Shown in pieces: positions 12,031 through 22,779 of a stretch of DNA of 64,000 bases. The notes under the pieces are model-generated. The model ran no database searches and was not told the origin of the DNA. It saw only the letters and a program-made list of their open reading frames with translations. The DNA is from Maratus speciosus (Eukaryota > Arthropoda > Arachnida > Araneae > Salticidae), in contig OZ010795.1 of the NCBI GenBank assembly GCA_963932465.1, positions 521,797,451 to 521,861,450 of the forward strand. The letters are read 5' to 3'. A program made the translations under genes and the position numbers. Every line of letters starts with the position of its first letter. Within the stretch, counting starts at the first letter, position 1.

Positions 12031-12999
12031 ACTAACATTTTACTCCATTATAATTTAACACAAAACTATGGTTTTACAAGATATATTTTTCACTTTAATT
12101 TATATATTTTTGTCTGGGCGATGAAATTAGTCAGATATGATAAAATAATTAAATCGCTTTAATTCAGCGAATAAACAAAAACTGTTGAAGGCCTTTGAAA
12201 TATACCTTTCTAAACTTCTTTTATTCGTAAAGTATGGATTGAAAACGTCCCCGTCGCATTTCATACAATTTCTGGTATTCGGGGATATATAATTATTAGA
12301 GAAACTAAACTCGAGGAAATGTTATCCTCAAAATATTTAATAATAGACTTCTCGTGAATTTTAATTAAACTTAAAATTCGAGTAACCACATATGGTTTTC
12401 ATTAATATTAAGTTGTAATTAATATTAACATTAATATTAAGTTTTCCGCCAAATCACCATTACATAATACTAATTGTAATATATATAATTAACGTTAATA
12501 CTATATATAACCACCATTTGCCAAACCTTCACAGGTCATATGATACAACACTAGCAACTAAAGCTGTACACTTTATTCGGTGACATTCTGTAGCTGACTT
12601 TTTGCAACAGAGCTGGAAGTAAATGATGGTTCTAATCTAGTAGTCTCATAGTTCCATTTCAGACACCTTGTACTTAATGATAACAATATTTTTTTTACAA
12701 ATTTAAATAAAATAAAACAATTTAAATTTAATAAAACAAGTCTCTTTCTATCAAATGCCAAAAATCGATTGACAAAATATGAGCAACCACGTCAACGCGA
12801 ACTGTTTGCACAGACCGTATTAGCTGTGGCAGGAAACTTTCGCTACAACCTGATATATATTGCTATATAAAAAATGTTAAATTGAGAGAATTAATTAGAG
12901 GTATATGATAATGATTCTAGGTAATAAGAAAATATTTATCTTCTGTCCTAGATTATTATATTTGAGCACGTTTTAGTAATACGTTAACAATAAGTGTTT
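12031..12999. other. AT-rich sequence, no gene seen
   Basis: No feature beyond short ATTAATATTAA-type inverted words near 12400-12500. The 62-codon minus-strand open stretch at 12573-12761 has no recognisable similarity and looks like chance. Confidence 0.45.
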
Positions 13000-13690
13000 T
13001 TTAAATTCTCCAACAAATTTCAAAAGTGTTTATGAATTCGCTGTGTTTGTGTGTATATCGGTCCGTGATCTAACTCACGTAAATATAACCCGATTGCCTT
13101 GAAATTGATAAATGTTATTGGGCATCACTGTGGCATTTTTGTATTGCAGATGAAGTGCATAGCATTTGCAGTTCATTTACAAAGACACTCAAAAGCTTTC
13201 CGTTACATTACGGCCAATGGGGAAAATCGTCCGCGGTGTTTTTAATAATATTACAGTATTTTAAACATACTGAAATTTATATACATATACTGAGATGAAA
13301 CACACGGTGCTTATTTTAGAATATAGTACGCAAAAAAACCCGTTCAGTTAGAGGGGCACCCAAAAGATTTTTGCTACAGAAGAAACATAATTATTTAAGC
13401 CTATGAACAATAATTGCCTGAAGTGCGTTTTCAGTTATGTGGTACACGTTTTTAAGTTGAACCATTTTTTTAAATATTACTAGGTGTAGATAAGTTCTAC
13501 AAATCATATACATGGCTGTATATGATCAAAATTTCTCAAATGCATTTCCGTTTATTCACGGAAATTGCTGAATGGAAAATTTCAACTGTGCCATTCGTTT
13601 CAATTAACTAACTTTTAGTATACATACAAATCCATAGATCATATACAGGTCTGTAAAAAGAAAAAAAAAACTGATATTTTTCCGAATATT
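13000..13690 (+). repeat. 0.7-kb dispersed repeat, copy 1
   Basis: This region aligns by eye with 60480-61190. Shared words include GTGTTTATG.ATTCG, the box CTAACTC...AAATATA, then CACTCAAAAG..TTCC and GGGGAAAATCGT. Two spaced CATATACAG/TGG.CTGT words also match. Parts of it match, inverted, the tandem units at 46285-46800. No TIR or coding frame is visible in this copy. Confidence 0.7.
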
Positions 13691-14403
13691 GATTGTAATA
13701 GCAGAAATTGAGTTTCCAATGCGTTATGAGTTTTTCAAATTGTTTATTTATACATAATATTTCACATTAATAAGCTGGGAAGTTTTGTTACTGTATCAAG
13801 CAAGACGGTCGTTCTGCCAAGCCAAGCTGAAAAAAAAATGCTAACCTCGCCAAACAAACAAACGCCAAGAATAAAATGCAAGACACCCTAACTGCTTATT
13901 ATTCTGAAGACAGCTTCTCCATGTTAAATCGACCAAACATGGCAGCGTAAAATTTCCCATATCAAAAGAACCAATCATCACAGAAAAATAAAACCAAAAC
14001 CAGGAGGACCTAATGGAAAAGATCTCCAATTTGAGACCAAATGCATCTTCATAAATTAATTATAAACAGAGATATAGATTTTTTAAAATAACGTCGAGAT
14101 ATTGAAAATGACAGATTTTTTTTATTCGTCACACCTTATGTTTCAATCGAGGTAGAGACTTAAATAAGGGACATAAAAAAGTAAGGATTGAATTTTGGGA
14201 TAGATATTTACTCAGTCTACGTGCTTTTATAAAATTAACCTTTAAAAACACAAATTTTCTATTCTTAATTAGCGAAAAACTGTTAATTTATTCCAAAGTT
14301 TATAAATTATGCCAAACAGCGATAAACCCGCCAAACCATTTTAGAAGTCTTATACTATTCTTTTATATTATCCTTTTGCATTGATTTCATCGAAGAAAAC
14401 TAT
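13691..14403. other. No gene seen
   Basis: AT-rich sequence leading into the MITE cluster. A 62-codon minus-strand open stretch (13841-14029) has no recognisable domain. Confidence 0.4.
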
Positions 14404-14502
14404 GGCCGAGATCCAGATAGATTTTTCGCTGTTAGCGAAATGAGTTTGACCAATCAGAAGCCAGAATGTTTGAGAATTTTTGCTGTTTCTGGATCCCGAC
14501 CT
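14404..14502. mobile_element. MITE family alpha, copy 1
   Basis: A palindromic element begins GGCCGAGATCCAGATAGATT and closes with the inverse, TTTCTGGATCCCGACC. It is flanked on both sides by TAT, consistent with a 3-bp target duplication. The core carries TTCGCTGTTAGCGAAA, itself a small palindrome. It is the shortest of four copies found within 3.3 kb. Confidence 0.7.
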
Positions 14503-14568
14503 ATGTCATAAAACTTTTGAGTCATTTTCTTAGTGCCATGGATGAAGTGCAATGTTTACAGAAATATA

Positions 14569-14724
14569 GGCTGGGATCCAGATAGATTTATCGCTGTTAG
14601 CGAAACGAGATTCACCAATCAATAGCCTGCATTGCTGCAAACAGCGAAAAGTTCGCAAAAGTGCAAGCTTCTGATTGATGAATCTCGTTTCGCTAACAGC
14701 GAAAAATCTATCTAGATTGCGGCC
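14569..14724. mobile_element. MITE family alpha, copy 2
   Basis: Starts GGCTGGGATCCAGATAGATT and ends ATCTAGATTGCGGCC. The arms include TCGCTGTTAGCGAAACGAGA and its inverse, so the 156-bp element can fold along most of its length. An A/T-rich triplet flanks each side. A 75-codon minus-strand open stretch running through it is an artefact of the palindrome. Confidence 0.8.
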
Positions 14725-14940
14725 AATTATGTTGAACACAATTTTGCATTTCCACATCCAGGAAGGGTATTGATGTCATAACAACAGTGCATATTCGAAA
14801 TTATTTAAGGCATTGATTCTGAACTCCTTTACTATACATTTCAATATTAAAGAAGTTGTTGTTTCAATAGTTTTAGTTTTTTTCGTTATTGCTCACTCTA
14901 AAACACAAATATCGAACTTTAACCAACAGCGCTCAGAAAC

Positions 14941-15254
14941 TATAGCACCTAGAATACATAGTGTTGAAATCAGCTAACCCTGCAATACTTAAAAAAAGCG
15001 CTAAAATATTGTATCCCTTAAATGTGCAATGATGCTGCTGCAATATGCAGATTGCAGCGACATCTGCAGGATATTTTCTACAACTGCAAGAAATTGCTAG
15101 TCTATACAATGTAATAATAGTAATACGAAAATCCCGCAGATGTCGCTGCGATCGACACTTGCAATTTTAGCAGTATCGTCGCACATTTAAGGGATACAAA
15201 TTTTTAGAACTGTTTGGATAGCATATTTCCACACCAGGTATTCTGGACGCTGTA
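14941..15254. mobile_element. MITE family beta, copy 1
   Basis: The left end is TATAGCACCTAGAATACATA. The right end is the inverse of TACAGCGTCCAGAATACC. The interior pairs GCAGCGACATCTGCAGGATA with its inverse, plus TAAATGTGC words near each end. It is 314 bp with no coding content. It belongs to the same family as 16569-16887. Confidence 0.75.
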
Positions 15255-15363
15255 TCAGAAACAACACCATAACAGAGACCCTTTATACATAAGAGTGGTG
15301 ATATATGCAGAGGAGGCATGCTCATTTCAAGTTTTTGTCGAAAGTACGGCAATCCGCTTTCTT

Positions 15364-16166
15364 GAATAGAGGATATTCAATCTACATGATCACATGGTCA
15401 AGGAAAGAACGTCTAGCGTAAAGAAGGGAAGACTCCGTCTACGTAATGTAAATCCCCGCTAGTCAATGAAACAGTTCATGGGAGAAAGCAGTAGCACACT
15501 GTTAAAAATATCGTGAAAAATTACCTCTGTTTTTAAAGGCTATTTGTATTCTGACCAATGAGAACGCTTCATAGGCGTTTATGTAGCGTTCTCATTGGTC
15601 AGAAAATAAAGAACCTTTAAGAACAGAGGTAATTTTTCACGATATTTTTAACAGTGTAGTTTCCTGTTTCCCTTCTTACCATTTAGAAATTCTTTAGGTA
15701 AATTACCGGTACAACGTGACTTTTTCAGCTTCGAACCCATATTTGGAATATCCTCCATTAGAAGATACGCGCATGGACGATCTCTATTAGACTAGGGAAA
15801 TAATTCAGCATGCATTAGCCTGACGATAATGATATGCTCGCAAAAAACTTTAACGATTTGTTTCTATCACTTTTACCAATAAACATTTATTGGCCGTATG
15901 TCGCTACTTCGTTACAGAGCCACACTTGTTCCTAATGGAGGATATTCCAAATATGGATTCGAGGCTGAAAAAAGTCACGTGATACCGGTAATTTACCCAA
16001 GGAACTTCTAACTGATAAGAAAGGAAGATACTACTCCTTTGCCTCATGAACTGTTTCATTGGATAGCGGGGATTTACATTGCACGTTTACGGAACCTTCC
16101 CTTCTTTACGTTGGAAGTTTTTACCTTCACCACGTGATCAAAACGGAGATGGAATATCCTCCATTA
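15364..16166. mobile_element. Foldback element gamma with a nested MITE
   Basis: The right arm (15933-16166, 234 bp) is the reverse complement of the left arm (15364-15762), once the 162-bp MITE at 15495-15656 is removed from the left arm. The ends read TAATGGAGGATATTCC and AATAGAGGATATTC. The loop is about 170 bp. The arms keep shared words such as TACCGGTAATTTACC and ATGAACTGTTTCATTG despite scattered differences. No transposase is encoded. Confidence 0.85.
15495..15656. mobile_element. MITE family epsilon, inserted in gamma
   Basis: A near-perfect palindrome opens CACACTGTTAAAAATATCG and closes with the inverse of CACTGTTAAAAATATCG, with ACCAATGAGAACGC in both arms. TAG flanks it at 15492-15494 and 15657-15659. 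The opposite arm of the host foldback carries the uninterrupted site GGAGTAGTATC, so TAG is duplicated on insertion. The near-identical arms suggest a recent insertion. Confidence 0.9.
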
Positions 16167-16228
16167 GATTCCGGCCTTAATGTATCAAAATACGGAGTTT
16201 ACTTTCTGTACTATTCCTGAGCTCAGTA

Positions 16229-16560
16229 ATAGCGTCTAGAAATATAGGCCGGGATCCAGGTACATTTTTGCAAACAGTGAAAAGTTAGCCAAAATTCTGG
16301 CTTCTGATTGGCCAATCTCGTTACGATAACAGAGAAAAATCTACCTAGGCCACGGTCATAGTGTGGAAACCGGCTAATCCAGTAATGCTTTAAAAAGTGC
16401 TAAAAATTAGATTATATGTTTCAGAAATGGACTATCCCAGAAATACTTAAAAAAGCGCGGAAGTATTGAAACTTTAGATGTACAACGATGTCGAATTCCA
16501 AACAGTCATTTGCATCGACATCTGCAGGATATTTTTTAAAGAAGAATGAGACATATGTAA
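16229..16560. mobile_element. MITE family beta, copy 2 (interrupted and incomplete)
   Basis: Begins TAGCGTCTAGAA and is interrupted at 16247-16357 by an alpha MITE. It then resumes with ATAGTGTGGAAACCGGCTAA and the beta interior (ATCGACATCTGCAGGATATT). A right terminal repeat like that of the other copies is not seen before the next copy begins at 16569, so the 3' half appears to be lost. Confidence 0.65.
16247..16357. mobile_element. MITE family alpha, copy 3 (nested in beta)
   Basis: Starts GGCCGGGATCCAGGTACATT and ends CTACCTAGGCCACGGTC. ATA flanks both sides, and removing the element restores the beta sequence TCTAGAATA-GTGTGGAAA. This supports a target duplication of about 3 bp and places alpha activity after beta insertion. 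Confidence 0.8.
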
Positions 16561-16568
16561 TGCACCGC

Positions 16569-16887
16569 TACAGCGTCTAGAATACATAATGTGGAAATTT
16601 GTTATCCAAGAACCGCTAAAAAGTGTATCCCCTAAATGTGCACTGACGCTGAAATCCAGGGAGATGATCGCAGCGACATCTGCGATATATTTTCAAATTT
16701 CAAAGTAAACATCGTATTATTACAGCGGGTTTGACGCCAAGCACACAGATCAGATGTATGTTAATAAAATGTTTTTTAAAAAATGTTACAGCGTCTAGAC
16801 CAAATTGTCTTGGAGTTTTCTGAAATATCCTGCAGATATCGCTGTGATCGAAGGATTGGATTTCCACACTATATTCTAGACGCTGTA
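16569..16887. mobile_element. MITE family beta, copy 3 (complete)
   Basis: The left end is TACAGCGTCTAGAATACATA followed by ATGTGGAAAT. The right end is its inverse, TTTCCACACTATATTCTAGA followed by CGCTGTA, giving TIRs of about 27 bp. The body of 319 bp contains the paired CAGCGACATCTGC / GCAGATATCGCTG segments. It has no coding capacity. Confidence 0.85.
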
Positions 16888-16954
16888 GAACCGCGGTAGC
16901 CTGTCTTTTTCGTTTGCCTCCAAGTAGATATAGATAACGTCATCTGAAGCTGTT

Positions 16955-17113
16955 CCTACATTATGGCCAGCTCATCACGTCACACGGAGTTGATTATCTG
17001 TACACAGCAATGGACACAAAGAAGATCGGCGCACCGTTTTGTACTAATCATCGTGTAAAGATGATCCAACTCCGTGTGACTTTTAAACGTCATGAACTGA
17101 CCTATTATGTCAT
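16955..17113. mobile_element. Small foldback element delta
   Basis: GTCACACGGAGTTG at about 16979 pairs with CAACTCCGTGTGAC ending at 17080. The pairing resumes outward after a short bulge (CATTATGGCCAGCTCATCACG against CGTCATGAACTGACCTATTATG). The loop is about 75 bp. No copies elsewhere in the window were seen. Confidence 0.6.
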
Positions 17114-17350
17114 TGGTCACGCTAACACCCCCCCATTTGCGTCCGCCATATATAGCGGCATCTTGCACTGAAGACTGCTAAATGTGCTGCTATCGGTCAA
17201 AATCAAGAGAGAAAAGGGCAGAAGAGAGGGAAAGAACTCGTTTTTTTTTTTTTGGTATATAGTTTTTCACACGGGAAGATTGGTATGTCTGCTCCTCTCC
17301 TTTCATAGCTTCATGATGGTGAAATAAACCAACCCCCCCCCCCCACCTAG

Positions 17351-17527
17351 ATATTTGAGAAAGTCTTGGTACGCGTCACGAAAACATCACACAAAGCAGG
17401 CAAAGCAAAGGAACAAAATCATTCATTGGCTCGTGGATATGAACGAGGCAAAGAATGAGTTTTCTTCTTTGTTTTGTCTGCTTTGTGTGATATTTTCCTG
17501 ACGCGTGTCAAGGCTTTCTCGAATATT
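17351..17527. mobile_element. Small foldback element zeta
   Basis: ATATTTGAGAAAG with ACGCGTCACGAAAACATC and CACAAAGCAGGCAAAGCAAA on the left pairs with the inverse words on the right, ending CTTTCTCGAATATT. It is 177 bp with arms of about 70 bp. A C-run immediately precedes it. Confidence 0.75.
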
Positions 17528-17543
17528 TAAAGGGCGTTGAATA

Positions 17544-17720
17544 GGCCGGGATCAAGATAGATTTTACGCTATTAGCGAGATGAGATTGATCAATCAGAAG
17601 CCTGCATTTTTGAAAACTTCTTTATGTTTGCAGTAAACACCGAAAAGCCTGCAGGTATGGAGGCTACTGATTGGTCAATCTAATTTTACTAACAGAGAAA
17701 AATTTATCTGGATCCAGGAC
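17544..17720. mobile_element. MITE family alpha, copy 4
   Basis: Starts GGCCGGGATCAAGATAGATT and ends ATTTATCTGGATCCAGGAC, with the paired TTGATCAATCAGAAGCCTGC / GGCTACTGATTGGTCAATCT words inside. The 177-bp length exceeds copies 1 and 3 because of a longer loop. Confidence 0.75.
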
Positions 17721-17979
17721 ATTAACTTTGGTTGGTTAAGTCGATTTTGAAAAAATCAAATCAGAAAGCCAATGTTTTTTAACTTTTCTGGTTAGTTTAA
17801 TCGAAATCTTCCACGTCTGTTACTGAAAACTGAGTTACTGTACTTTGGACAAAAACTTGAATATGAGTACACGACTTGTGCATATGTCAACACTCTTACA
17901 TATCAATGTACTCTGTTATGAGCATGATTCTAACTGCAGCTGGTTAAATTTGAGTATCTGGGTATTAGAGAAAGCAATA

Positions 17980-18121
17980 GTGGCCCACCGTGGCTGAGTG
18001 GATAAGACACCACGCCGCTAATCGCTTGAGAGCGTAGGTGGGGCGGGTTCGAATCCCAACGTGATCCCCACGTGATCTGATATATATGTGTTCAATAAAA
18101 CAAACAAACAAACAAACAAAC
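17980..18121 (+). mobile_element. tRNA-derived SINE (tRNA-Ser-like head)
   Basis: The 5' part looks like a class II tRNA. The A box is TGGCTGAGTGG near 17991, a CGCTAATCG segment resembles the anticodon arm of tRNA-Ser(GCT), and the B box is GGTTCGAATCC near 18046. The element ends in an (AAAC)n tail. The 8-bp AAGCAATA occurs directly before (17972-17979) and directly after (18122-18129), a perfect target-site duplication typical of LINE-dependent retroposition. It would be transcribed by RNA polymerase III from the internal boxes. The acceptor stem does not pair well and the tail and duplications are present, so it is a SINE rather than a functional tRNA gene. Confidence 0.9.
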
Positions 18122-18129
18122 AAGCAATA

Positions 18130-19278
18130 CTGAAAGGTACTGTTGCCATGGAAACAACGACTTCTTTAATTCGTATAGAAAATTAATGAATAGTTGTAAA
18201 TGACTTAAGTTTAAAATGTAGGCAAATGCTCTGAAAATATAAATGGCTCCCATCTAGTATTTTACAAAAGTAATTTAATATATTCTTATGATGTATAAGT
18301 TGATGCAACTCTTAGCTAATGAAAATTCTGCAACAAGACTTATGTAGGTAGATCTTTTCAATGATTACTTCAGAATTCTAAGAACAAAACGAAGTTTTTA
18401 AGCGCTCTTCCTCCCCCCTCCCCCCACCCCCTCAAAAACAGAAATACGATAGAAATATATATGTATTTGGATAAATTCAGTATTTCTGTGATCTTTTGTC
18501 AGAGTTTAGAAAAGGTGTCTGGGTATTAAAAAAAACATAAAACAAATTTGACGAACGATAAGACTATAGATTTCAGGCAATTTTTAACTGGAAAAAATTT
18601 AATTCTAATGTTTATGCGGCTTTAATAATAGACTATTAAGGATAATCAATTTACGGGAATTTTTATACGAAATTATATTCTCACATTTATGCAAATAGGT
18701 ATGGATAACAGACTTGAGTAAAATTATATATTTATTCTTTCTTCTCTATAACACGATCTAAATGAAGCTGAAGTTATATCTTCAGTTTACATCTTTAAAT
18801 TTTTAGATTTTTTTATCAAAAATGTTTCATCATCATGTCTAGAATTGCTAGATTTACTTCTGTAGACAGATCTCCGATTCTTTAGATGCCTGCGGGGCTT
18901 CATTCTCGCATTATACTTAGGTATTTGTAAAGGTAAATTTATTTTGCAAAACCGTCAGCAAAAAAAAGTTAGAACAAACAATTAACTGACAGACTAACTG
19001 TAAATATATATTTTATTTTGACTCTATTTGATTTTTATTAAATTTTCATCCTTCATAGAAAATTTTACGGAGATATAAATTGAGAAAGACTGATACTTTG
19101 AAAGAAGAAATTGGCTCTTCTTACTTTTAAATTATTAATTACTCTAAAAAATGAATGATAGATAAACAAAATGTATACTATTGTGTTTGTTACCTGCTTA
19201 TAAAGGCTATACAAGGACTAATTTTAGCGAGTACAATTATTTCAATTATATATAATCTGTTTTTAAAAAAGAACTGAT
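18130..19278. other. No gene seen
   Basis: AT-rich sequence with a C-run near 18411-18431. No repeat ends or protein-like frames were recognised. Confidence 0.45.
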
Positions 19279-19300
19279 ATCTACTAAAAAACAACTTTTC

Positions 19301-19333
<33 letters not shown>

Positions 19334-20178
19334 GGCCAAGGAAAAAAAAAAAAAAAGTAAAAGAGGAAAGTTGTGGCTAAAGAACAGTGTGATATCAAAT
19401 TTCCAAGCTTATATTATGGTACTTATTTAACATTTTTTATTAAAATTTACCATACGCAAGTCGAGTACCTAAGTATGCGTTGATAGAAAGACTTTTCTCC
19501 TTTACTAAATACATCATAACGTGTTTCTGAAAATTAATTTTTTTTTAATTATGCATGATGGGCTTGGCGCCCATCTTTCCATATTTTACACAAATTTCTC
19601 AGCACACAAGCTCGCAATATGTTTGCATTATTAAGAATTTTGATCTTCTAGTTTTGGTTACAGACAGATAAAATAAGAAAGTCTTTTATTTTGAAAAAAA
19701 AATGATTTTTACTGCTTTAACTAATTAATTAACCCCCTCCGAAAAAAAAGAATCATAAGATGAAACCTGATGTTACTTCAACTTTATTTTAAGACACAAA
19801 TTTCTAGGCACTCATTTCCATAAATTAAAAGCATAAAATGTTTGCTTAACAACAATTTCGAATTTCCGATCTTAACAATGTACTTGTGTGCTTAGAAATT
19901 TGTGTAAAATATGGAAAGATGGCCGCCAAGCCCATCATGCATAATTAAAAAAAAATTAATTTTCAGAAACACGTTATGATGTATTTAGTAAAGGAGAAAA
20001 GGCTTTCTATCAATGCATACTTAGGTACTCGACTTGCGTATGGTAAATTTTTAATAAAAAATGTTAAATAAGTACCATAATGTAAGCTTGGAAATTTGAT
20101 ATCACACTGTTCTTTAGTCACAACTTTCCCCTTTTCCTTTTTTTTTTTTTTACTTTTGAGAAGTTGTTTTTTAGTAGA
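19279..20178. repeat. Large inverted repeat, arms of about 300 bp
   Basis: The left arm (19279-19610) and right arm (19883-20178) are reverse complements over nearly their whole length. Shared words include ACAGTGTGATATCAAATTTCC, CATACGCAAGTCGAGTACCT and ATGCATGATGGGCTTGGCG. The loop is about 270 bp. Poly-A/poly-T tracts near the outer ends differ in length. Divergence is low. It could be a foldback transposon or an inverted duplication. Opposed open stretches (19963-20190 minus, 20096-20284 plus) arise from the arms. Confidence 0.85.
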
Positions 20179-20185
20179 TCCTGAA

Positions 20186-20416
20186 TACACTGTAAAAAAA
20201 AAAGGACTAAAATACGAAAATACTACACTGGCAATCGAGACGCCAGTACTATTTCCCTATTTTAACGGAAGTTATCCCCCGTAAAGGCTAAAAAAACGGA
20301 GTATTTCCTGTACTTTTTAGGGAAAAAGTTCCGTTAAAGTACAGAAATGGTACTGGCGTCTCGATTGCCAGCAGTATTTCAGTATTTCAGTCCGGTTTTT
20401 TTTTTTTTACAGTGTA
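20186..20416. mobile_element. TACACTGTAAAAA MITE
   Basis: The 231-bp element begins TACACTGTAAAAAAAA and ends with the inverse, TTTTTTTTACAGTGTA. An inner perfect pair, CTGGCAATCGAGACGCCAGT and its inverse, lies about 45 bp in from each end. TA at both edges may be the target duplication. It abuts the right end of the large inverted repeat. Confidence 0.85.
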
Positions 20417-20558
20417 TTGGAAAGTGTTACATAATCTAAGCTGGTCGAATGATTTTTCGTTCTCGTTTAATACGAAATCCCTTTTGGAATAATACACATC
20501 CAACCAAAAACGTAAAATTTAAGACGATATATCATTCATTTAAAATTTAGTATACTAC

Positions 20559-21208
20559 GGAGTATCAATAAGTTTTCGCCCCATATGGAAATAATTGAGT
20601 GAAATTTACGAAACTGATACACTTTATTAGTCCATTTCTATATAGTTACTGAGCACATTAACACATTTCTGCAGGCGGTACTTCATAGAGGGGAGGAGGA
20701 TGTATTCGAGGGACGCGATATTCGAGGAGGCGCGATAGTAGACCCAAAGGGAGGGACTTAACTAACTTTAGCCGACCCCCCTCATGTGGCATATTGTTGG
20801 AAATATCTGTCGCCACTTATTCGTGTTATGAAACTCCCGACTCCCTCACTTCAATTTGTATCCCCCCCGGGAGACACTATTCTAAATTTTGCAGAAACTC
20901 CTCGTCACATGAGGTGTCACAATAAGGGGGAGCGATTCGGGAGGTGCATAACATGAATAAGTGGCCGCAGACCTTTCCAACAATATGCTACATGAGGAGG
21001 ATCGGCAAAAGTTAGAAAAGTGTCCCCCTTTTGGGTCTACTGCCGTGCCTCTTGTAATATACCCTCCCCAACCCTCTTTGAAATATCGCTTGTAGAAATG
21101 TGTTACTGTGCACGGTGACTATACAGGAAAGAACTAAAAAGATGTAGCGATTTAAAAAATATCATTCAATTATTTCTATGCGAGGACAAAACTTATTGAA
21201 ACTCCCTC
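20559..21208. mobile_element. 650-bp foldback element, GC-richer than flanks
   Basis: The ends pair GGAGTATCAATAAGTTTTCG with the inverse of GAGGGAGTTTCAATAAGTTT. Pairing continues with interruptions through ATGTGGCATATTGTTGGAAA and CTTATTCGTGTTATG. The loop lies near 20870-20900. The interior has blocks of G and C runs. A partial relative may lie near 6450. No transposase frame is present. Confidence 0.75.
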
Positions 21209-22328
21209 ATATTGTATATATATATATTTAGATGAAACACCTTTTTGTATTTCTATTGCAATAAATAATCGATAGAAATTCTCAAAAAAGTACATGAAGT
21301 AACAACTGAATGCACAACAAAACAGATTATTTTACGCCAATTTCTGCCAAACAGTTTATCAAGAACAAATTTTACTCTCTTTAGATCATATTTTTAGCAC
21401 TGAATAAAATTGAGTTCTAACACTTCTAGAACTTCAGCTGAAAATATAATATATTTCTATTTAATTAGACTTTTATTGATTTTTTTTTCCTGCTAGTTAA
21501 TGGTTACTAAAGTGTGCGATTTTAAAGTACGATACCTCATAACTTATAAAAAATAAATGCATGCGATTAAAGATGTCGAATGATAATGACAAACATATTG
21601 CGTCAGCGAAATCCTATGAGTAAATCTAAAATATCATTTGAGATTCAATCTATGGGAAATGTGCAGAAAGGCTTTGTGAAAATATAGTGTATATCTTGCC
21701 ATAGAAACTTGCCCTGTGTATGTAGTAGAATAATTTCGAACATCAAGACATGACCTCGATTAACCAACTTGTAGGAAGTTCTTCCTTTGGTTGATAGATT
21801 TAAATCTTACAGTGTTTGTGATAATTTAGCAGTTAGATTATAGTGGGGCATGTTGGCTATAGAGGCACATTGGCCCATGAGCTATATTTTCTAAACTATC
21901 AAGTAGATCGAGTTAGTAACTAAACGACATGCGTATTATCACGTCTTCTTTCACCCACAACAGCGTCAAAAGCGAAGCAGCAATCAAATGAAAACTTCTG
22001 CGATTTTTCTCTCTGGTAACTTTTTTTTTTTTTTTCCACTTATAAATAATCGTTTCTGGTTTGTTTATAATTTAAAATTTCCCTTTGGTGAATAGCAATT
22101 TAAAAGACCGTTCTCCAGGCCTACAAAACATTTTGATACGAAATTCAAAAATCAAAATTGCCCAAATTAGGTCAAGTAGCCCATTTTGTCTGGACATGTT
22201 GGCCCATCGTCCAAGAGTTTGTTTTATACATTCATAAGCCTATAAAAATGAATAAAATTGCAGAATTATGCGTGTCATTTGGTGTGGCATTATTAACTAA
22301 TAGACAAATAAGATAAATGTTTAGGTTC
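21209..22328. other. No gene seen; possible relic with GGGGCATGTTGG words
   Basis: Near 21844 the sequence GGGGCATGTTGGCTATAG is followed by GGCACATTGGCCC. Near 22165-22203 similar CAAGTAGCCCATTTTG and GACATGTTGGCCCATC words appear, and a related GAGGCAAGTTCACCC lies near 24467. This suggests an old repeat made of short similar words, but no ends were found. Confidence 0.3.
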
Positions 22329-22779
22329 TTAACCCTTAAATGCATGATTTTGTATTTTGTTTCGAAAAAAATTATATATGATTCTCTGAAATATTTATAA
22401 CACAGGAAAATTAATGGAAAAAGTCAGAGTTAAATTTTTCGTATAATACGTTAACCTTTTCTTATGTTGCACATCTGCAATAGAGGTAAAAACTAAAATA
22501 TTGCAAATTATTAAATACTTTAATAAGTATGAATCTAAATATCATATTTTATATAATTTTTTATTTTGTAAAACTTAACCCTTGATTGGATAAGTTATTT
22601 TTTTAGAATTATGTTTTTTACTCTTATATTAAAAATTATACACTAGAAATTTTAAGACAGATTTTTAAATTTACATTTTGTATTTTTTAGAGGATTAGTA
22701 TTTCTATATAAATATGTTGGTTGCTAAGAATTAAATAAAAAGGGATGTAGATATGCCTCACTATGCAATTAAGGGTTAA
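22329..22779. mobile_element. piggyBac-type MITE (TTAA target)
   Basis: TTAA-CCCTTAAATGCATGAT on the left mirrors the inverse of the right end, TTAA-CCCTTAATTGCATAGT. TTAA lies at both outer edges (22329-22332 and 22776-22779), the hallmark target of piggyBac transposases. The 451-bp interior is AT-rich and non-coding. Confidence 0.75.

Noticed and set aside
17980..18060. Functional tRNA-Ser gene
   Set aside because: The A and B boxes are good, but the stems pair poorly and the (AAAC)n tail and target duplications show a SINE.
19963..20284. Opposed open stretches of 75 and 62 codons
   Set aside because: They are produced by the arms of the large inverted repeat and the adjacent MITE.
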